From: Crocodylus rhombifer
Lineage: Eukaryota; Chordata; Crocodylia; Crocodylidae
Length of the DNA stretch: 64,000 nucleotides
Assembly: GCA_038503035.1 (NCBI GenBank)
Contig: JAVSML010020408.1
Coordinates: 143,791 to 207,790, forward strand
Direction: 5' to 3'
Shown here: positions 11,040 to 23,062 of the stretch, piece by piece
How the letters are laid out: each line of letters opens with the position of its first letter
Numbering within the stretch: the stretch's first letter is position 1
Position numbers and translations under genes: made by a program
The notes under the pieces: model-generated
Databases searched by the model: none
Seen by the model: only the letters and a program-made list of their open reading frames with translations
What the model was told of the DNA's origin: nothing

Positions 11040-11640
11040 AATGATGGGTTGACAGCAGAAAATATAGAGAACTAAGAATTACAGAAAATTGATAAGGGAA
11101 GGGAAAAGACACTGGAGGACTCAAAGGCCAGCAAAGTTAATATGAAGAATGAGTCTTTAAATATACTAGGAACAAAAGACATTGTTACAATGGTAGCGGT
11201 CCATAATTACACTGAAATTGTAGCACAATCAATATTAATTCAGGAAAAGCAAAAAACGTTCAGTACATATTTTTGTCCTGTGTTTAGGAAGAACTTGGAG
11301 GATTAAATACTTTTTTCAAACTGTAAATAAAGGAGGATGTTAAACAGCAGCTATTAAAGTTGGCTAAAGGAGCATGCTCAGACAGTGTGCACCCAAGAGT
11401 TTTAAAAGATCTGGCTGAGGAACAATCTGGACTGCTAATGTTGACTGTCCATCAGTTTTGGACACTCAGGAAATTTCAGGGGACTCAAAAATAACTAATA
11501 TTATGCCAATATTTAAAAAGTGCAAGCAGGATGACAGCGGTAGTTCTCGGTCTGCCAAACAGACACCAGTCGCAGGCGTGAGAACAGAACAGCTGGTCTG
11601 GAATTCTGTTCATAAAGAATTAAAGGTCAAGAAGTGAAGA
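11040..11640 (+). mobile_element. CR1-type LINE ORF2 fossil, plus strand
   Basis: Several frames read in order like CR1 ORF2. Around 11150-11180 'FKYTRNKR' matches the linker before the RT. Around 11247-11288 'EKQKTFSTYFCPVF' matches 'KAEVFNEFFASVF'. Around 11370-11420 'SDSVHPRVLKDLAEE' matches 'DGIHPRVLKELA'. Around 11501-11560 'MPIFKKCKQDD' matches 'VPIFKKGKRDDPGNYRP'. The frame shifts between blocks and contains stops, so it is a decayed 5'-truncated partial insertion that ends near 'AAAGAATTAAAGG'. It covers the same part of the protein as the opposite-strand fossil at 9985-10425. Confidence 0.85.
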
Positions 11641-13163
11641 AAAGGGCGCATATACGTGACACCTTTACTACGGTGTAACTTAAACGTGCAGTTGGCACAC
11701 AGCATGCAGCCTTTTGCTAAGGCATTAGTCTCTGTTTCCGAGGGCAAAGGAAAAAAAAGCTTGCGGGAACTTTACCCAGGGGTGACTTACTACAGAGTGA
11801 GGATTGTGTGCCTGCTCCCTTAGCCCGTGTCATCTTAGGGTACTCGTTCGCTCAGTGCAAACTACCTCTGTCGTCACCTAGTGAGCAGGTGCTCTAATAG
11901 TGACTGCTGCAGGCAGCTAGCCTGCGAGAGCTGATCATTTGTTTGCCTCTTACTATAGAGTAAATTGGGTAAACTCCAGGGTATGAGTACACTGCAGCAA
12001 TCGTACTGTGTGCCCACACCCTCGGTCATGTCCTCCGCTATGCTTCCAAGCCCAAGAGAGGTCCAGGCTGGGGGTGAATGACATTGGGAAGAATCACTGG
12101 CAATCCCATATAATACAGTATGACAGAACCAAGAAAACACTTTCTGAGTGATAATGCATTTATGAAGAGGGACATCACTACAGAAGGAATAGAGCTTCTG
12201 CGGCAGGACTTTGTGGATCAATGTACAAATTGTTATTCTCATTGTTCAGTGGAACAATTACTAAAATCCATTTGCCGGTAAATGTGCCTTGTCTTGTAAA
12301 TCATTGGGTCATTAACCTTAACAATGTCACTGTGCTGTCACTATTCAATTCAATTCAATTACTGACCAAGGTAATATGTAAGATCACATTTCAGACAAAG
12401 GAATCTACTATTATATGATTACATACGAAGACATTTAACAGTGTTTTAATTCCTCACGCAGAAATGCAAAGAAGTAATGCATCTGATATTCAGTCTCCCT
12501 CACAGCAGGAGACAAACGTGGGGGTCAGAGAGAGAGAACGGAAGCAGATACAGAGCAATCGATCTACTACCACGAGTCACATGGGCACTGTCCTGCACGG
12601 AGGTCAGTGATTTCTCTTGCCTCCTCCAGTGTCCAATACCAGACAGTTCAGAGGACCGGGGTGTGCCCTCCCAAGACCATGTGTAGATAAATGTGCAAAG
12701 ATAATTGTGTGTGTAAGGGGTGAGGAGGGAAATCCCATCTGACCTTTGTAGGTGAACTCTGAAGTATGAGCTTGGTTTTTAGTCAAACTGGATAACGACA
12801 AAGCAGCCCTTGATTTGGGTTTCATCTGAAAATAAAAACTTGCAGCCAAGAGCATGAAGGAGCCACTAGATGTTCTTCAGGTCTGTACCTCCCTGAGTAT
12901 GCTGACTCTTTTCAGACCAGCCTCCCATTTCCCAATAAGGGAATGCTCCTTTATTTTCTTTCCAGCAGTCTCTTCCACCCTGATGAGCTATGTGCTTTAT
13001 TAGGCAAATAGGTAAGGAGAAAGAACCATTAGGGCAAAGAAATGCTTGCTGTTATGTGCTTCACTGCAGCGCCCAGGAGCCCTAGTCAGGGACAGGGACA
13101 GCTGTGCAAGGTGCAGTACAAATTGACTGTAATAAGATGGCCATTGCCACAAACCCCCTAGGA
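11641..13163. other. Noncoding sequence, nothing recognised
   Basis: No exon or repeat recognised. A 122-codon minus-strand frame at 11874-12242 lacks any domain. A small ATTCA tandem (about 12346-12361) and some repeated G/A-rich text near 12500-12550 are minor. Confidence 0.6.
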
Positions 13164-13446
13164 CAATGATTCTTAATTAAGGTGTTGCAGTACCCTGGCG
13201 TGCCTGGAGATCCTTTCAAGGGTGCCCTTCTTAGGTGTGCAAACATGACTCGGAGAATAAACTGAGAGATTGCAAATAGGAATCCTTGGTGTTAAAACAT
13301 GCTGCCCTGCTGCAGTCTTTCTGAATTCACTGCAACAACAAAAACTGCTCCATTATTTTTCTACTGTCAAAAAAAAAAAAAAGTGAAAATGAAGAGCTGG
13401 TATTTTCCAACGTGTGCCTCGAGTCTAAGAAGGTTGAGAACTACTG
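13164..13446. mobile_element. hAT (Charlie-like) MITE
   Basis: The left end CAATGATTCTTAATTAAGG (13164-13182) is matched by the right end GGTTGAGAACTACTG (13432-13446), whose complement is CAGTAGTTCTCAACC. Both are variants of the hAT/Charlie terminal repeat CAGTGGTTCTCAACC. The flanking octamers CCCTAGGA and TCTTAGCA agree at 5 of 8 positions and resemble the hAT target consensus nTCTAGAn. The 283-bp body has no coding capacity and includes an internal A14 run (13369-13382). This is an old nonautonomous copy. Confidence 0.8.
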
Positions 13447-14120
13447 TCTTAGCAAACCGGACAAGGAACAACAGATAAATGCAGGCAGGCAGGCAGGTGG
13501 GTACAAGGAAGCAATGGGAGACCACTGGTCAGCAGAACTGGGGCTGGGCTTGGCATATCTTCGTCCTAACGCTTGCCGAGGTTTCTGTAGCAACGTGGCT
13601 GTGCAGAGCCGGCCCCGTTCCGGTGACCGTGGCAAATCAGCACGTGGCTGTGGCGGCTTCAGTCCTAGCCAGAAGAGCCCGTTTACAAACCTGCTGCCAG
13701 CGTCAGCCTGCTTGCATGGAGTGGAGGTCTTGCCCGAGCACGTCATTGCTGCATACCCAGCGAACGTGCGGCTCCCCCAGAGGCTCTCCTCCACATCAGT
13801 GACGTTAGACGCGCGAAGGCCCGGATCCTCACTATGCAGCAGCCCTGTCCCGATTTCTGTAACACAACCTTGCGGCGCCTGCTGGACCCTGCACACTGCA
13901 CAAACAACGCTGCATGTTCCGTGTATTCTGCTCCCCGTGGGACGTTCCTCATACCAAACAGGAGCTCCATCATAATGGGGCAGATGCACATCCAAATGCT
14001 CTTATCTACATACATGTCCTTCTCCTGCTAGACTTCTGCTTGGCTACTGGAGCTCACAGCTATCAAAACTGTTGGCTGCAGAGGGGCACCCATTGCCTAG
14101 AGAGAGAAGCAGCCCTGAAG
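13447..14120. other. Noncoding sequence with short GCAG repeat
   Basis: A small (GCAG)n-like run sits at about 13480-13498. Long frames are open on both strands (13412-13975 plus and 13441-13995 minus) with no domains, which is typical of GC-rich noncoding sequence. Confidence 0.55.
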
Positions 14121-14252
14121 TTTGGGAAGTCCTCACCCAGGCACACACCACTTTTTGTTACTGAATATGTTTCATGTCTCTCATCTTTTGGGAAGTCCTC
14201 ATCTAGGGACACACACGGGTTTTTAAGTTATATTGTGAAAGGGTTTTACTAG
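14121..14252 (+). repeat. Diverged 66-bp tandem duplication
   Basis: TTTGGGAAGTCCTCA at 14121 recurs at 14187, followed in both copies by similar AGG-ACACAC text and then a T-rich part. The period is 66 bp, a multiple of three, so in one plus-strand frame it appears as two related 22-residue units, each beginning FGKSS. Two copies only, with the second half well diverged. I see no sign that the frame is a gene. Confidence 0.6.
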
Positions 14253-16548
14253 GTGTATCCAAACGAGGCTCCTTTAGAGCCTCTTGTAAGGATGCAGACT
14301 TTCACCGAGTCCGTACATATGCACAGACACAAAACCGAGGAGTGCAATACTTGAGGAATGAAACACAAAGCAGATGTTCAGCAGTGCTCTGTTCGGGCAC
14401 CAGGTGATTAACAAGGACCCACTGACTTCAGGGAGCCTGCACTTGTGCTACTTCCTACGTGGAGAAAGCCAGATTTGGCACGCGCTTACGAGCCTTCAGA
14501 AAGGCCCTGTGATAAACTATTAGAGCAAAATTCGCGTCTCGCTTTGCAGTTAACACTCCTCATCAGATCATCTGTTACTAGTCCCTGTCTGTTACCACTC
14601 CTGGCAGGGGTCCATTTATCTTCAATAGATAAAGGCATGCTCTCTTTCTAAAAACACATTTGACACTAAGGCGTTCGTTATGTGGGAAATTATGAGAAAC
14701 CAAGACAGCACTTCCAGACCATTATGGAGCAGTGGTTGTCACTGGCCTCACGTCTCCCAACACCAGGCCTCTCAGGAATGATTACAGAGTGGTCCTTAAA
14801 GATCCTGCCATCATTCATCGCGTCTGCAAGGAGAGGGTTTGAATAACACCCTAATACTCGCTGAAGGGCAGTAACTCAGCCCAAGACAGGGGAAACAGCT
14901 TCCTCTCATAGTTCAAGGAAGTTGAGCAGCTGCTCCAAGTACTTGACTGCAGCATGAAGAATAAATATTAGACTCTCTCGGTCATTATAGTCTATATCCC
15001 TCCTTCCAGAACTCTCCAGAGAAAGCCACTATTTGACTGCAAAAGTCTTTCTATTAAATTAGCTTCCAAGCTGTGCTTTGAAAACACAGCAGCCTGGCTC
15101 TTTATCTGGCATGCCTTTCATTTAAGCTGTTCCCAGTGTGACTGCAAGTTTACAAAAGTTCACCGGCAGCCCCCATAGCTGTGTTACACACATGTAAAAT
15201 GTCAGGGCACATATCCAGGGGCTCTAAGCAAGCAACAGCCCAATAACATAAAGCTGTGTGAATGCGCACATGTCCTGCAGCTCCATGGTATTTATTTTCA
15301 GGATCTTGTTCTTATTTAAAACAAAGCTCTTCCAGCTTTTATTACCCCCTGGGATAACCAGAACCCAACAACTGGAAGCACTCAATTGTTCCTAAATGTA
15401 AGAGGTGCAGACACCAATAGGCCACCTCCCAGGGCTTCAGAGCGGGCAGCACCTCGCTCCAAGGACAGCGCCATTTGCAGCAATGGACTGGATCCTCCTC
15501 TGCCGAACTGTCCAGGGAGGGGCCGTACTCAGCCTCTCGACTAGCCCGCGGGGTTTGTTTTGCTCCAAGAAAAGCCCCGAGTGTGCACAGAGTCACAACG
15601 AGCCAATCAAAAACCGAGCGCTTGCAGCTTTTATGGCTCCTGTTGCCCTGTGTGTTTTAAATGCAAATCCAAAGCCCTCAGCATGGACATTGCTACAAGC
15701 AGAGATCTTTGCTCAGCACAAGTTCATCTCTGCTGCACATCTGATTCCTACAATGACACTAAGCCTGGGTAAATTCCCTGCGGTTACAGCCTGCAGTATG
15801 TGCCCCAGTATGCAGCGTAAATTAATTATGGTAAAAGCAGGTGCATATTCAAACCATTTTCGGGGACTGCTGTTAAATACCTGACAAAGCAAGCAAGAGC
15901 ACTTGGGTGAAAAGTAGTGCACCCCCCGACCTAGCAAGGAAGCAGGAGATGTGTCTGAGGCCAGCCAAGCAGGTGAACACTGATTGCTCGATCAGAATAA
16001 GGGCTGGATCAGCTGTTTTGCTACTACAAGTCACAACCTCCACTGAGCAGGTGATGGCAGATCACTCCACTTGAGCACCTGTCCCGAAACCCAGGCACAC
16101 GAGGGTGAAGACGCAGGGTGCCCCTCACAGAGGAGAAACTACGGACATGCACCAGGGAGACCAGCTGTTCCAGGGCTCCTGCAGATCGCATCGCAGTGCC
16201 CCCTTCCTGCGCTTCTCCACTCCCTCTCCCTAGGTATTTCACAAATCACAACTACACGGGCAAGCCAGTCCCATCCTCCAGAGCTCCCAAGGGGCTCAGG
16301 GCAAAATTCACCCAGGTGTCCCGAAACTCTCCTGAGTGCTCCACCTCTTGCAGAGTCCTGCTGGAGGCTGCTCTCAGCTTGGCAAGCTCAGGGCAATTCT
16401 GGCAGGGAGGCACTCGGATAGGAGAATAAACCCTTGAAGATCCATGTGGTGCAAACCCTCTTAAGATACTGTGGAGGGTTTTCCAAGGTGGGAGCTCCTC
16501 TAGACATGGTCTTGCCTCTCAACCGCTTGGCAGCTTTGTTCCCCACTG
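14253..16548. other. Noncoding sequence, nothing recognised
   Basis: Mixed composition, with a GC-richer piece at 15400-16430. Overlapping open frames (15405-15884, 16071-16421) lack domains. The text near 14400-14440 (CCACTGACTTCAGGGAGC) may be a worn piece of the dyad repeat family. Confidence 0.55.
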
Positions 16549-16605
16549 GGGGTAAAATCCTGGCTCTCACGCAGCCAGTGGCAAAACTCCCATTGGCTTC
16601 CCAAA
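16549..16605. repeat. Dyad-type reptile interspersed repeat fragment
   Basis: The text GGGGTAAAATCCTGGC, then CAGTGGCAAAACTCCCATTG, then GCTTCC matches a phrase I recall as frequent in turtle and crocodilian DNA ('ggtgaaatcctggc ... ggcaaaactcccattgac'). The family is dyad-symmetric around CCATTGACTTCAATGG. Only one arm is present here. Confidence 0.55.
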
Positions 16606-16829
16606 AGCTAAGATGTCACCAGGTGCCTGCAAAGCTAACAGCGTGCTCCTCCTTATGCCCAAAAATGCTATTTTCAGATGGCAACACTTTTCATGGGAAC
16701 AATGCTGCTGCCCAGTAGGAAAAGCAGCAGCTACTGGAGCACTGTTACAAAGGCGGTGGTTATTCCAAACATCCAGATATGATTGGTGTGTTTATGGATT
16801 TTAAAACAAATTACACCCCCTCCATCCCC

Positions 16830-17100
16830 AGATGTTTTAATGAGGAGTTATTCAAATCAAATAGAGATGTACAAAAGACATAATGCCAGCATGCATGAGC
16901 CATCAAGAATGTCATTCCAGTTCATAAATATATGGTAATTAAACAAGTGTCACAAGTTCATTGTTTTGCAGAGACAATGACAGCAGTGGGGAAATCAACC
17001 ACACAATTCAAGCAAATTCTGAGACCTTGTTGTTGTTTGCAATGAAATTTTTTTTTTTTTTAGCTTTCGCATTTCATTCCAACCACCTCTCAGCAAAATT
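16830..17100. promoter_or_regulatory. Conserved-looking noncoding block with facing SOX-like sites
   Basis: AT-rich, repeat-free text with a GGTAATTAAAC homeodomain-like site near 16934-16944. It also has a pair of SOX-type half sites in opposite orientation, CATTGT at 16959-16964 and ACAATG at 16974-16979, with a 9-bp spacer. The motifs are short and the regulatory role is inference. A T14 run lies at 17048-17061. Confidence 0.3.
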
Positions 17101-18739
17101 GTGCTCATCCTTAATAAACATCATCTCTAACTAGCCATGGATATATCATTATGAACCATTGTTCTGCATCACGAGTGCATAATGTAAGGTGGTAATACCG
17201 ACCACTTTCCAGACTGTGGCTCTCGACAAACCCATGTTTCTGAAGAAATTTAAATCAGAGGTTAAAATCTTCAGCATCCACCGGTTCTTAGGGCAGCGCT
17301 GTCCCTAGAGGGATATCAATCATGGCTAAACTTGTTAAAATTCTTCAGCTCCCTGAAGCTGGCACGTCACAAGAATTCTAATAAAAAGCCACATTTCAGT
17401 GCCATCGGAAGTCAAGTGAGAAATGATCATGATACTTTTCACAACTAGACCCGAAACTATAAAGGAAAGCAAAGCTCTGAGGAGATCTTCAGAACTGTTA
17501 ATACAAGAATTCAGACAGGCTCATCAACAGGACTACCGAAGGCCACAGTACAACGCCGTAACAGTTCAGGCCCTGCGGTTCACACCAACAAACAAGCTCC
17601 ATATGTATATCACCTCGGGGAATGCAGCCTCCGTGCCGTGAGTGCCTCTTACGCTCTTTATATCAGGCAGAAGTTATTGCTGTAGGTTAGAAGTACTTAT
17701 GCTACAAAGCCCATTCAATATTTAGGTACCATAGTAGATTATGTGCGATTACAGCGTTTAGTACAATGGGGCTCCGATTCCCCAGCCGGGACTTCTAAAT
17801 TCTCCCGCAACAAGAAATACGAAGGTGCATTTCAAGAACTCAGGAACATGCAGCATCCTTCCCACATGAATCACTTCCCAGAGCACCACGGCTCCCAAAA
17901 GCGCCCACTCTATTTATACACCGACAAAGAAACTGTCCAATGTTTTGAAATGACAGAGAAGCTACAGGAATGAATGAGCACTGTAGCTCACAGAATTAAA
18001 AGATCCTCTTCTACAAAGAAAAAAATAAAGGCATCTAAAAATACTTAAGTTCAAGAAAGAAGCTTATTTAAACGGCTGTCATTTAGAAGTGCAATGTGTG
18101 TTTTCACTGTAGCGCTCAGTATATATAGCATGGCATATCATGCTCAAGCGAGCACTTGCAGCCTGCTGTATACATGTTGCTACGCCGCAGCGCATTGCAT
18201 CTGAAAAGCAAGACATTCTTAAGGAAATGCAAGCACAAAGAGAGGTATTTAAAGAGGACACACCGCTTCAGCGGCCTTAAAACCTACCAGGAAACACAGC
18301 TGGTGTTAAGTTCAGTAAATTTTAATCGAGTCAGATTTTGTTGGGTTTTATGTAGAAATTAGTGCACCAAGTTTCTACCTGTTCATTCAGAAGGTGCACT
18401 CAGGGAAGTTTTAGTTTTCTCATCCAGGACTATGATCCATCATCTTTTCCAATAAACTCCACGGCTTCCTCTGAAAGCTGTCCTGGCCCTTCACTGCTCG
18501 CACCTCCCGACACAAAGCACAGCGGAAGTCCAAGTCACCTGAGCCAAATGCACTTTCAGTGCACTTGGATTTGGTTTCTGGCATCTCCCTTCAACCACGG
18601 GACAGCAGAAGACCACGGAGGAGGAAGGAATGCCATAGGCCCCCCAAGAATTTGTGAAACGAAAGGCGGTTGTTTCAAACAGAAATGAGCCATATTAACC
18701 AACGGGACCCTTGGAAGATTTTGGAGTTGAATTCATTAG
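17101..18739. other. Noncoding sequence, nothing recognised
   Basis: Mostly AT-leaning unique sequence. Short plus-strand frames at 17423-17641 and 17743-17973 have a fairly protein-like mix but no recognised family and no good splice boundaries. Confidence 0.55.
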
Positions 18740-18787
18740 AGGCCTGATCCAAAGCCCAAGGAAGACACCCAATGGCTTCTGGAGTCA
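18740..18787. repeat. Dyad-type reptile interspersed repeat fragment
   Basis: GGCCTGATCCAAAGCCCA, then GGAAGACACCCAATGG, then CTTCTGGAGTCA. This follows the common reptile phrase 'ggcctgatccaaagcccattgaagtcaatgggagtc' with scattered substitutions. It belongs to the same broad class as the copies at 16549, 27204, 44552 and 52737. Confidence 0.6.
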
Positions 18788-20302
18788 CTGTATTATGTCC
18801 TAGGGGGAAAGAGCTTGTGCGCGCGAGAGCTGGAGCACGAGGCACGAAGACATGGAAATTCCTGAGCCATCAGTGACGTGCAGAGAAACCAGCGGCTCTT
18901 GCTCAGGAAGCAGCTTGCCCTCCGTTGGTGCTGCATTTCACAACACAGCAGGGACACGAGTCACTTCCTCGTGCACTGCAAGATTTCACGTGGGGCCACC
19001 TTCCTGACGAAGCCAAATCTTCAGCGATGCTCCCCAAGCGCAGGGCACAGCTGAGGGTGGCAGAGGCAAGGGATCTGGTTTTGTCTCTCTTGTGAGCTCC
19101 AACTTCCACCTTTTCCTGCCACCTCCCAACCCCAAGGCTGCTCTCACCTACACTGACTTGTGACAACTCACCTCCTCCCAGCAGCTGCTACAAGGGCAGG
19201 GATTGCCTGAGCGCAGTGCCCCAGGCCACGCTTCAATGCTGGAGGAGCTGGGGTGGGCCATTACTATGTCAGCCAGAGATCCCCCAAGCTGATGGAGTCA
19301 TTGTCTGCACACCTAAGCTACCTTTCTAGGCCTAATCGACCCTCTCCCCCAGGACGTGGCCCAGGAGAAAGCCTGGGCACGTGTCGACCCCACTGACATG
19401 CATGTTAGTACAGTACTACCCTTTCCATCCCCATAGATGTGAGAAGTTGCTTCTCCTAGAAGATGCTTCTTCCCTTATACATTTTCTGAAAAGCTGGGCT
19501 TTGTTAGAGGCCCTCTGGGTGATACATCCCTCATATAGCTTGTTGCATCTCATGCAGTAAGAGAGTGATGGAGATGCCTGTGACCCATCACGATATGGCT
19601 GCCTCGCTCCTTGGCAATCTGTAATAAAACACACACACCGCTCTTCTAAAACTCTGATGTAGAAGAGAAAGAGCCCTTTCTGGTTGAAGACTAGACAAGC
19701 TGTTTGTGGTAATTTGAAAAAAAACTGGCATGTCGAACTGCTACATGAGAGAGATGCTGCACATCTCTGTTGAAAAGGCTGGTGCCTGTGTTGCCTGTGT
19801 GCGCTACTTGGAAAGATTAAAACTTACTGGGCATTCAAATGACATCAAAAGATGTCGGTGCATATCTCCCATATGCTTGTGTTGTGTGGAAGCCTCTGCA
19901 CGCTCATGAGCTGGATGGGGAAGGACTGCATCTGTCAGTGACCCATGCTTTTTCTATGGCAACTGACCCCCTGCATGCCAACATCCATGCTGTCAATCAA
20001 AAAGATATAGATCATTCACCACCCATTATGGTTACAAGGATCACCATCCAAGAGGGCACCACATACAAACAGATCCAGGGCTGTCTGCCTGAGTCAGCAG
20101 GGAACTGAAGGGACAGCTCTGGGAGAAGTGTAAAGCACCCCGTTTATGCCAAGCGCCTGTCGACCCTGAAGGCTAACGGTGGCAGAGGAAATACAAGCAA
20201 GTAACCTATACTGTTTGTGATCAAAGCACACCAGCACCTGCACAACCTCAGTTCCCCACTGTTTGCAGATGGCTTGATTAGTGGGTGTGCCTAGTAAGGT
20301 AC
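18788..20302. other. Noncoding sequence, nothing recognised
   Basis: GC-rich to 19400, then mixed. No exon, SINE or LINE recognised. Confidence 0.6.
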
Positions 20303-20331
20303 ACATTGATTTAAATCACCACATTGATTTA
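20303..20331 (+). repeat. Short tandem ACATTGATTTA motif
   Basis: ACATTGATTTA occurs at 20303-20313 and again at 20321-20331. The first copy overlaps the palindrome TGATTTAAATCA. Alternating GATTTAAATCA words are familiar in some reptile dispersed repeats, so this may be an edge of one. Too short to classify. Confidence 0.4.
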
Positions 20332-22662
20332 TCTATTACCAACTGGTATCTGTGTGAGGTCTGAAAATGAATCCAAAGGACCAGAACCAGAGGTAACTGG
20401 GAAAAGGAAATGCAGGCAGGCTTGGAAGGGCTTGCTAGAAAAACTCTCGGTAAAAAACTGAGAACAAAAACCTCATCAAAGCCTCCTGCAGTCACCAGTC
20501 CATCCAGGCACTGGCAGTGTGGAGGGAGCACTGGTGGTTTATGTTGAAAAACCATGTTCAACCTGTGAACTACTCCAGCGTGGTAAGTTCACATGCTGCC
20601 AAGTCAGTCACTCCACAGCAAGGCAACGCTGCAGCTGCAACACGCACTGGTTTAATTTAGCTTGCAGAGGTAGCGCCTCGAGGCACTGGAGGCAGAGCGC
20701 TGCTGCAGTTCCAGATGTGCCATACCTGGGCCTCGCGCCAAAGGCTGTGCCCAGTAGTCCCTGCCGTCAGTGGGGACCTGGCGATTTGGAAAGGAGAGTC
20801 AAAGGTGCTAGGAGGCATCTCTCCCTTGTTTGCTGTTGGCTTTAGATACTGGCCTGCCTTGCCCAGGATAATCTGATGAGGCAGCAGGCGGGCACAGCAG
20901 TGAAGACAGGGCAGTGCAGGCTAGCACCTGCAGCATGTGTCCTCCCTGCTACCATCAGCCATGTACCATCGACCTGGCCTGGTGTGATGCACCCTGACAG
21001 CACTCATGCCGCCACCCCAGGGAGAGGAGTATTGCACAGCCCACGGGCCAAACATAGGTGTCATTTTTAGGAATTAAAAAAATTAAAAAGCTAACATTTC
21101 CATCAGCTGCATCAGGGCTGATAGAGACACAGAAAAGAGGTGCCTGGTGGGTCTAACTGGCCCAACACTGAATTTGCCATCTCTATCATGCAGGGAACGA
21201 TCGCATCCGACTTCCTCCCAAAAAGGCTTCCTGCAAGGCGAGACATGTATCCAGTTGAGCCTGTCATTACACATGGGAAACGGTGGCGAGTGTGCGCCAG
21301 CTTGTGTTTGCTGCAGAGAGTAAAAGGCTCTGATGGGAGAGGGGACCGCCTGGAGCCTGCAGCTGCCCGGGTGTAAGGCTGAGCGACGCGCTGCAGTCGG
21401 GCCTCTAGACTCAGGAGAGGCGCGCTTTGCCCCACCAAGCATCCACGCCTGCTCCGTGACTTCCACTTCCTATAAGAGGATCCACTTGCCTCCCCTCGGC
21501 ACCTCTCATCTCTGCCCAGAATGAAACAGCGTGAGCAGGAGGAATGGTTTTTTTCTTTCAAGGCTCTGAAGAAAACACATATCATGGACATCAACCACAC
21601 AATACCATTTGAGGGGAACAGTAATTTTCAAGGAGAGAAAGCCAGTGGCATAGATCCCCCCCAAATTTCCCTTATGTCCTACCATACTTCAAAATCTTTT
21701 AGAAAAAACTGAGCCATCCATAAAGGAAGGAGTTGAAGGAAAGACATTGATGATTTTTCTCCCAGCACCACAAGGCTTAAATCGCACCTACCTCCCAAAT
21801 CCACACCTGCATGGATGCCAGCAGTTTATTTTTTAGAGCTACTATTCAATATCACCATTATAGAGGCCGTATGTAGGCAGCAAAGCAGCTCTGAGCGCCT
21901 GCCATATGGTGCCTATCGTATTTGTCTCCTCCTGTGTTAAACTTTCTCAGGCTGATAAAAGAGCAGTTAGTAGCTCTTTGTTAAATAAATGTCAGGTAAG
22001 GCAAGCAGAGTGGAAATTTGGTGGTCAGAAGCGAGGGGTCGATCGCTGCTGACAAAGATTAGGTAGCTGATAGAGAATGATATTTTCCAGCGGCATCAGG
22101 TGCCGGGAGATTGAGAATGGCGCTGCTCTAACAGAAACGTCTTGCAATAGGCCCCTATTGTTTCCATCAGGCTTTAGAGCTCTGCTGAAAAGGCCCCTGC
22201 TGATCCCAATAAGACAAAGACGACCCTTGAAATGTTTTAAAGCCTGGCTAAACCCTCAGTGCCTCTTTTACTGTATCACTGCGTGATGCCTTTGTGCTGA
22301 TACTGGAGTGGCAGAAATATGGTTCTCTCACAAGTCAAACCAGACACCACAGAGCCAAGTGTCTCACCCAGCTCCCCAGGTTCCTTAGAAAGCATGGCCT
22401 TGCAAGGAAGGTGCCTCCATTGCAAATCCTTTCCCAGGAGGGTGGCAGAGCTACCAGCCCCATCGGCAGGTCCCTCTTCTCCCCAGGATTGCAAGAACCT
22501 GAACACCCTGGGTTCAGGTCCTCAGTGCGTGTAAACTGCAATGCTTCCACCAAAGTCAAAGATTTCCTAAGTGTTCCTAAGCGAGAGGCATGACAAGTCT
22601 CTCCCTGGGAGTGTGGGGAGGCAGCAGCAAGGCACCAGACTGCCATGCGTGGACCCTGAGGT
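20332..22662. other. Noncoding sequence up to the assembly gap
   Basis: No gene recognised. 20600-21500 is GC-rich with antisense-overlapping frames (20519-20845, 21083-21600) that lack domains. Frames running into the N gap from 22335 onward are artefacts of translating unknown bases. Confidence 0.6.
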
Positions 22663-23062
22663 NNNNNNNNNNNNNNNNNNNNNNNNNNNNNNNNNNNNNN
22701 NNNNNNNNNNNNNNNNNNNNNNNNNNNNNNNNNNNNNNNNNNNNNNNNNNNNNNNNNNNNNNNNNNNNNNNNNNNNNNNNNNNNNNNNNNNNNNNNNNNN
22801 NNNNNNNNNNNNNNNNNNNNNNNNNNNNNNNNNNNNNNNNNNNNNNNNNNNNNNNNNNNNNNNNNNNNNNNNNNNNNNNNNNNNNNNNNNNNNNNNNNNN
22901 NNNNNNNNNNNNNNNNNNNNNNNNNNNNNNNNNNNNNNNNNNNNNNNNNNNNNNNNNNNNNNNNNNNNNNNNNNNNNNNNNNNNNNNNNNNNNNNNNNNN
23001 NNNNNNNNNNNNNNNNNNNNNNNNNNNNNNNNNNNNNNNNNNNNNNNNNNNNNNNNNNNNNN
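22663..23062. other. Assembly gap (400 N)
   Basis: Exactly 400 unknown bases. The first known bases to the right are the 3' end of a CR1 LINE, so the missing sequence probably includes the body of that element. The gap size may be an estimate. Confidence 0.99.
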
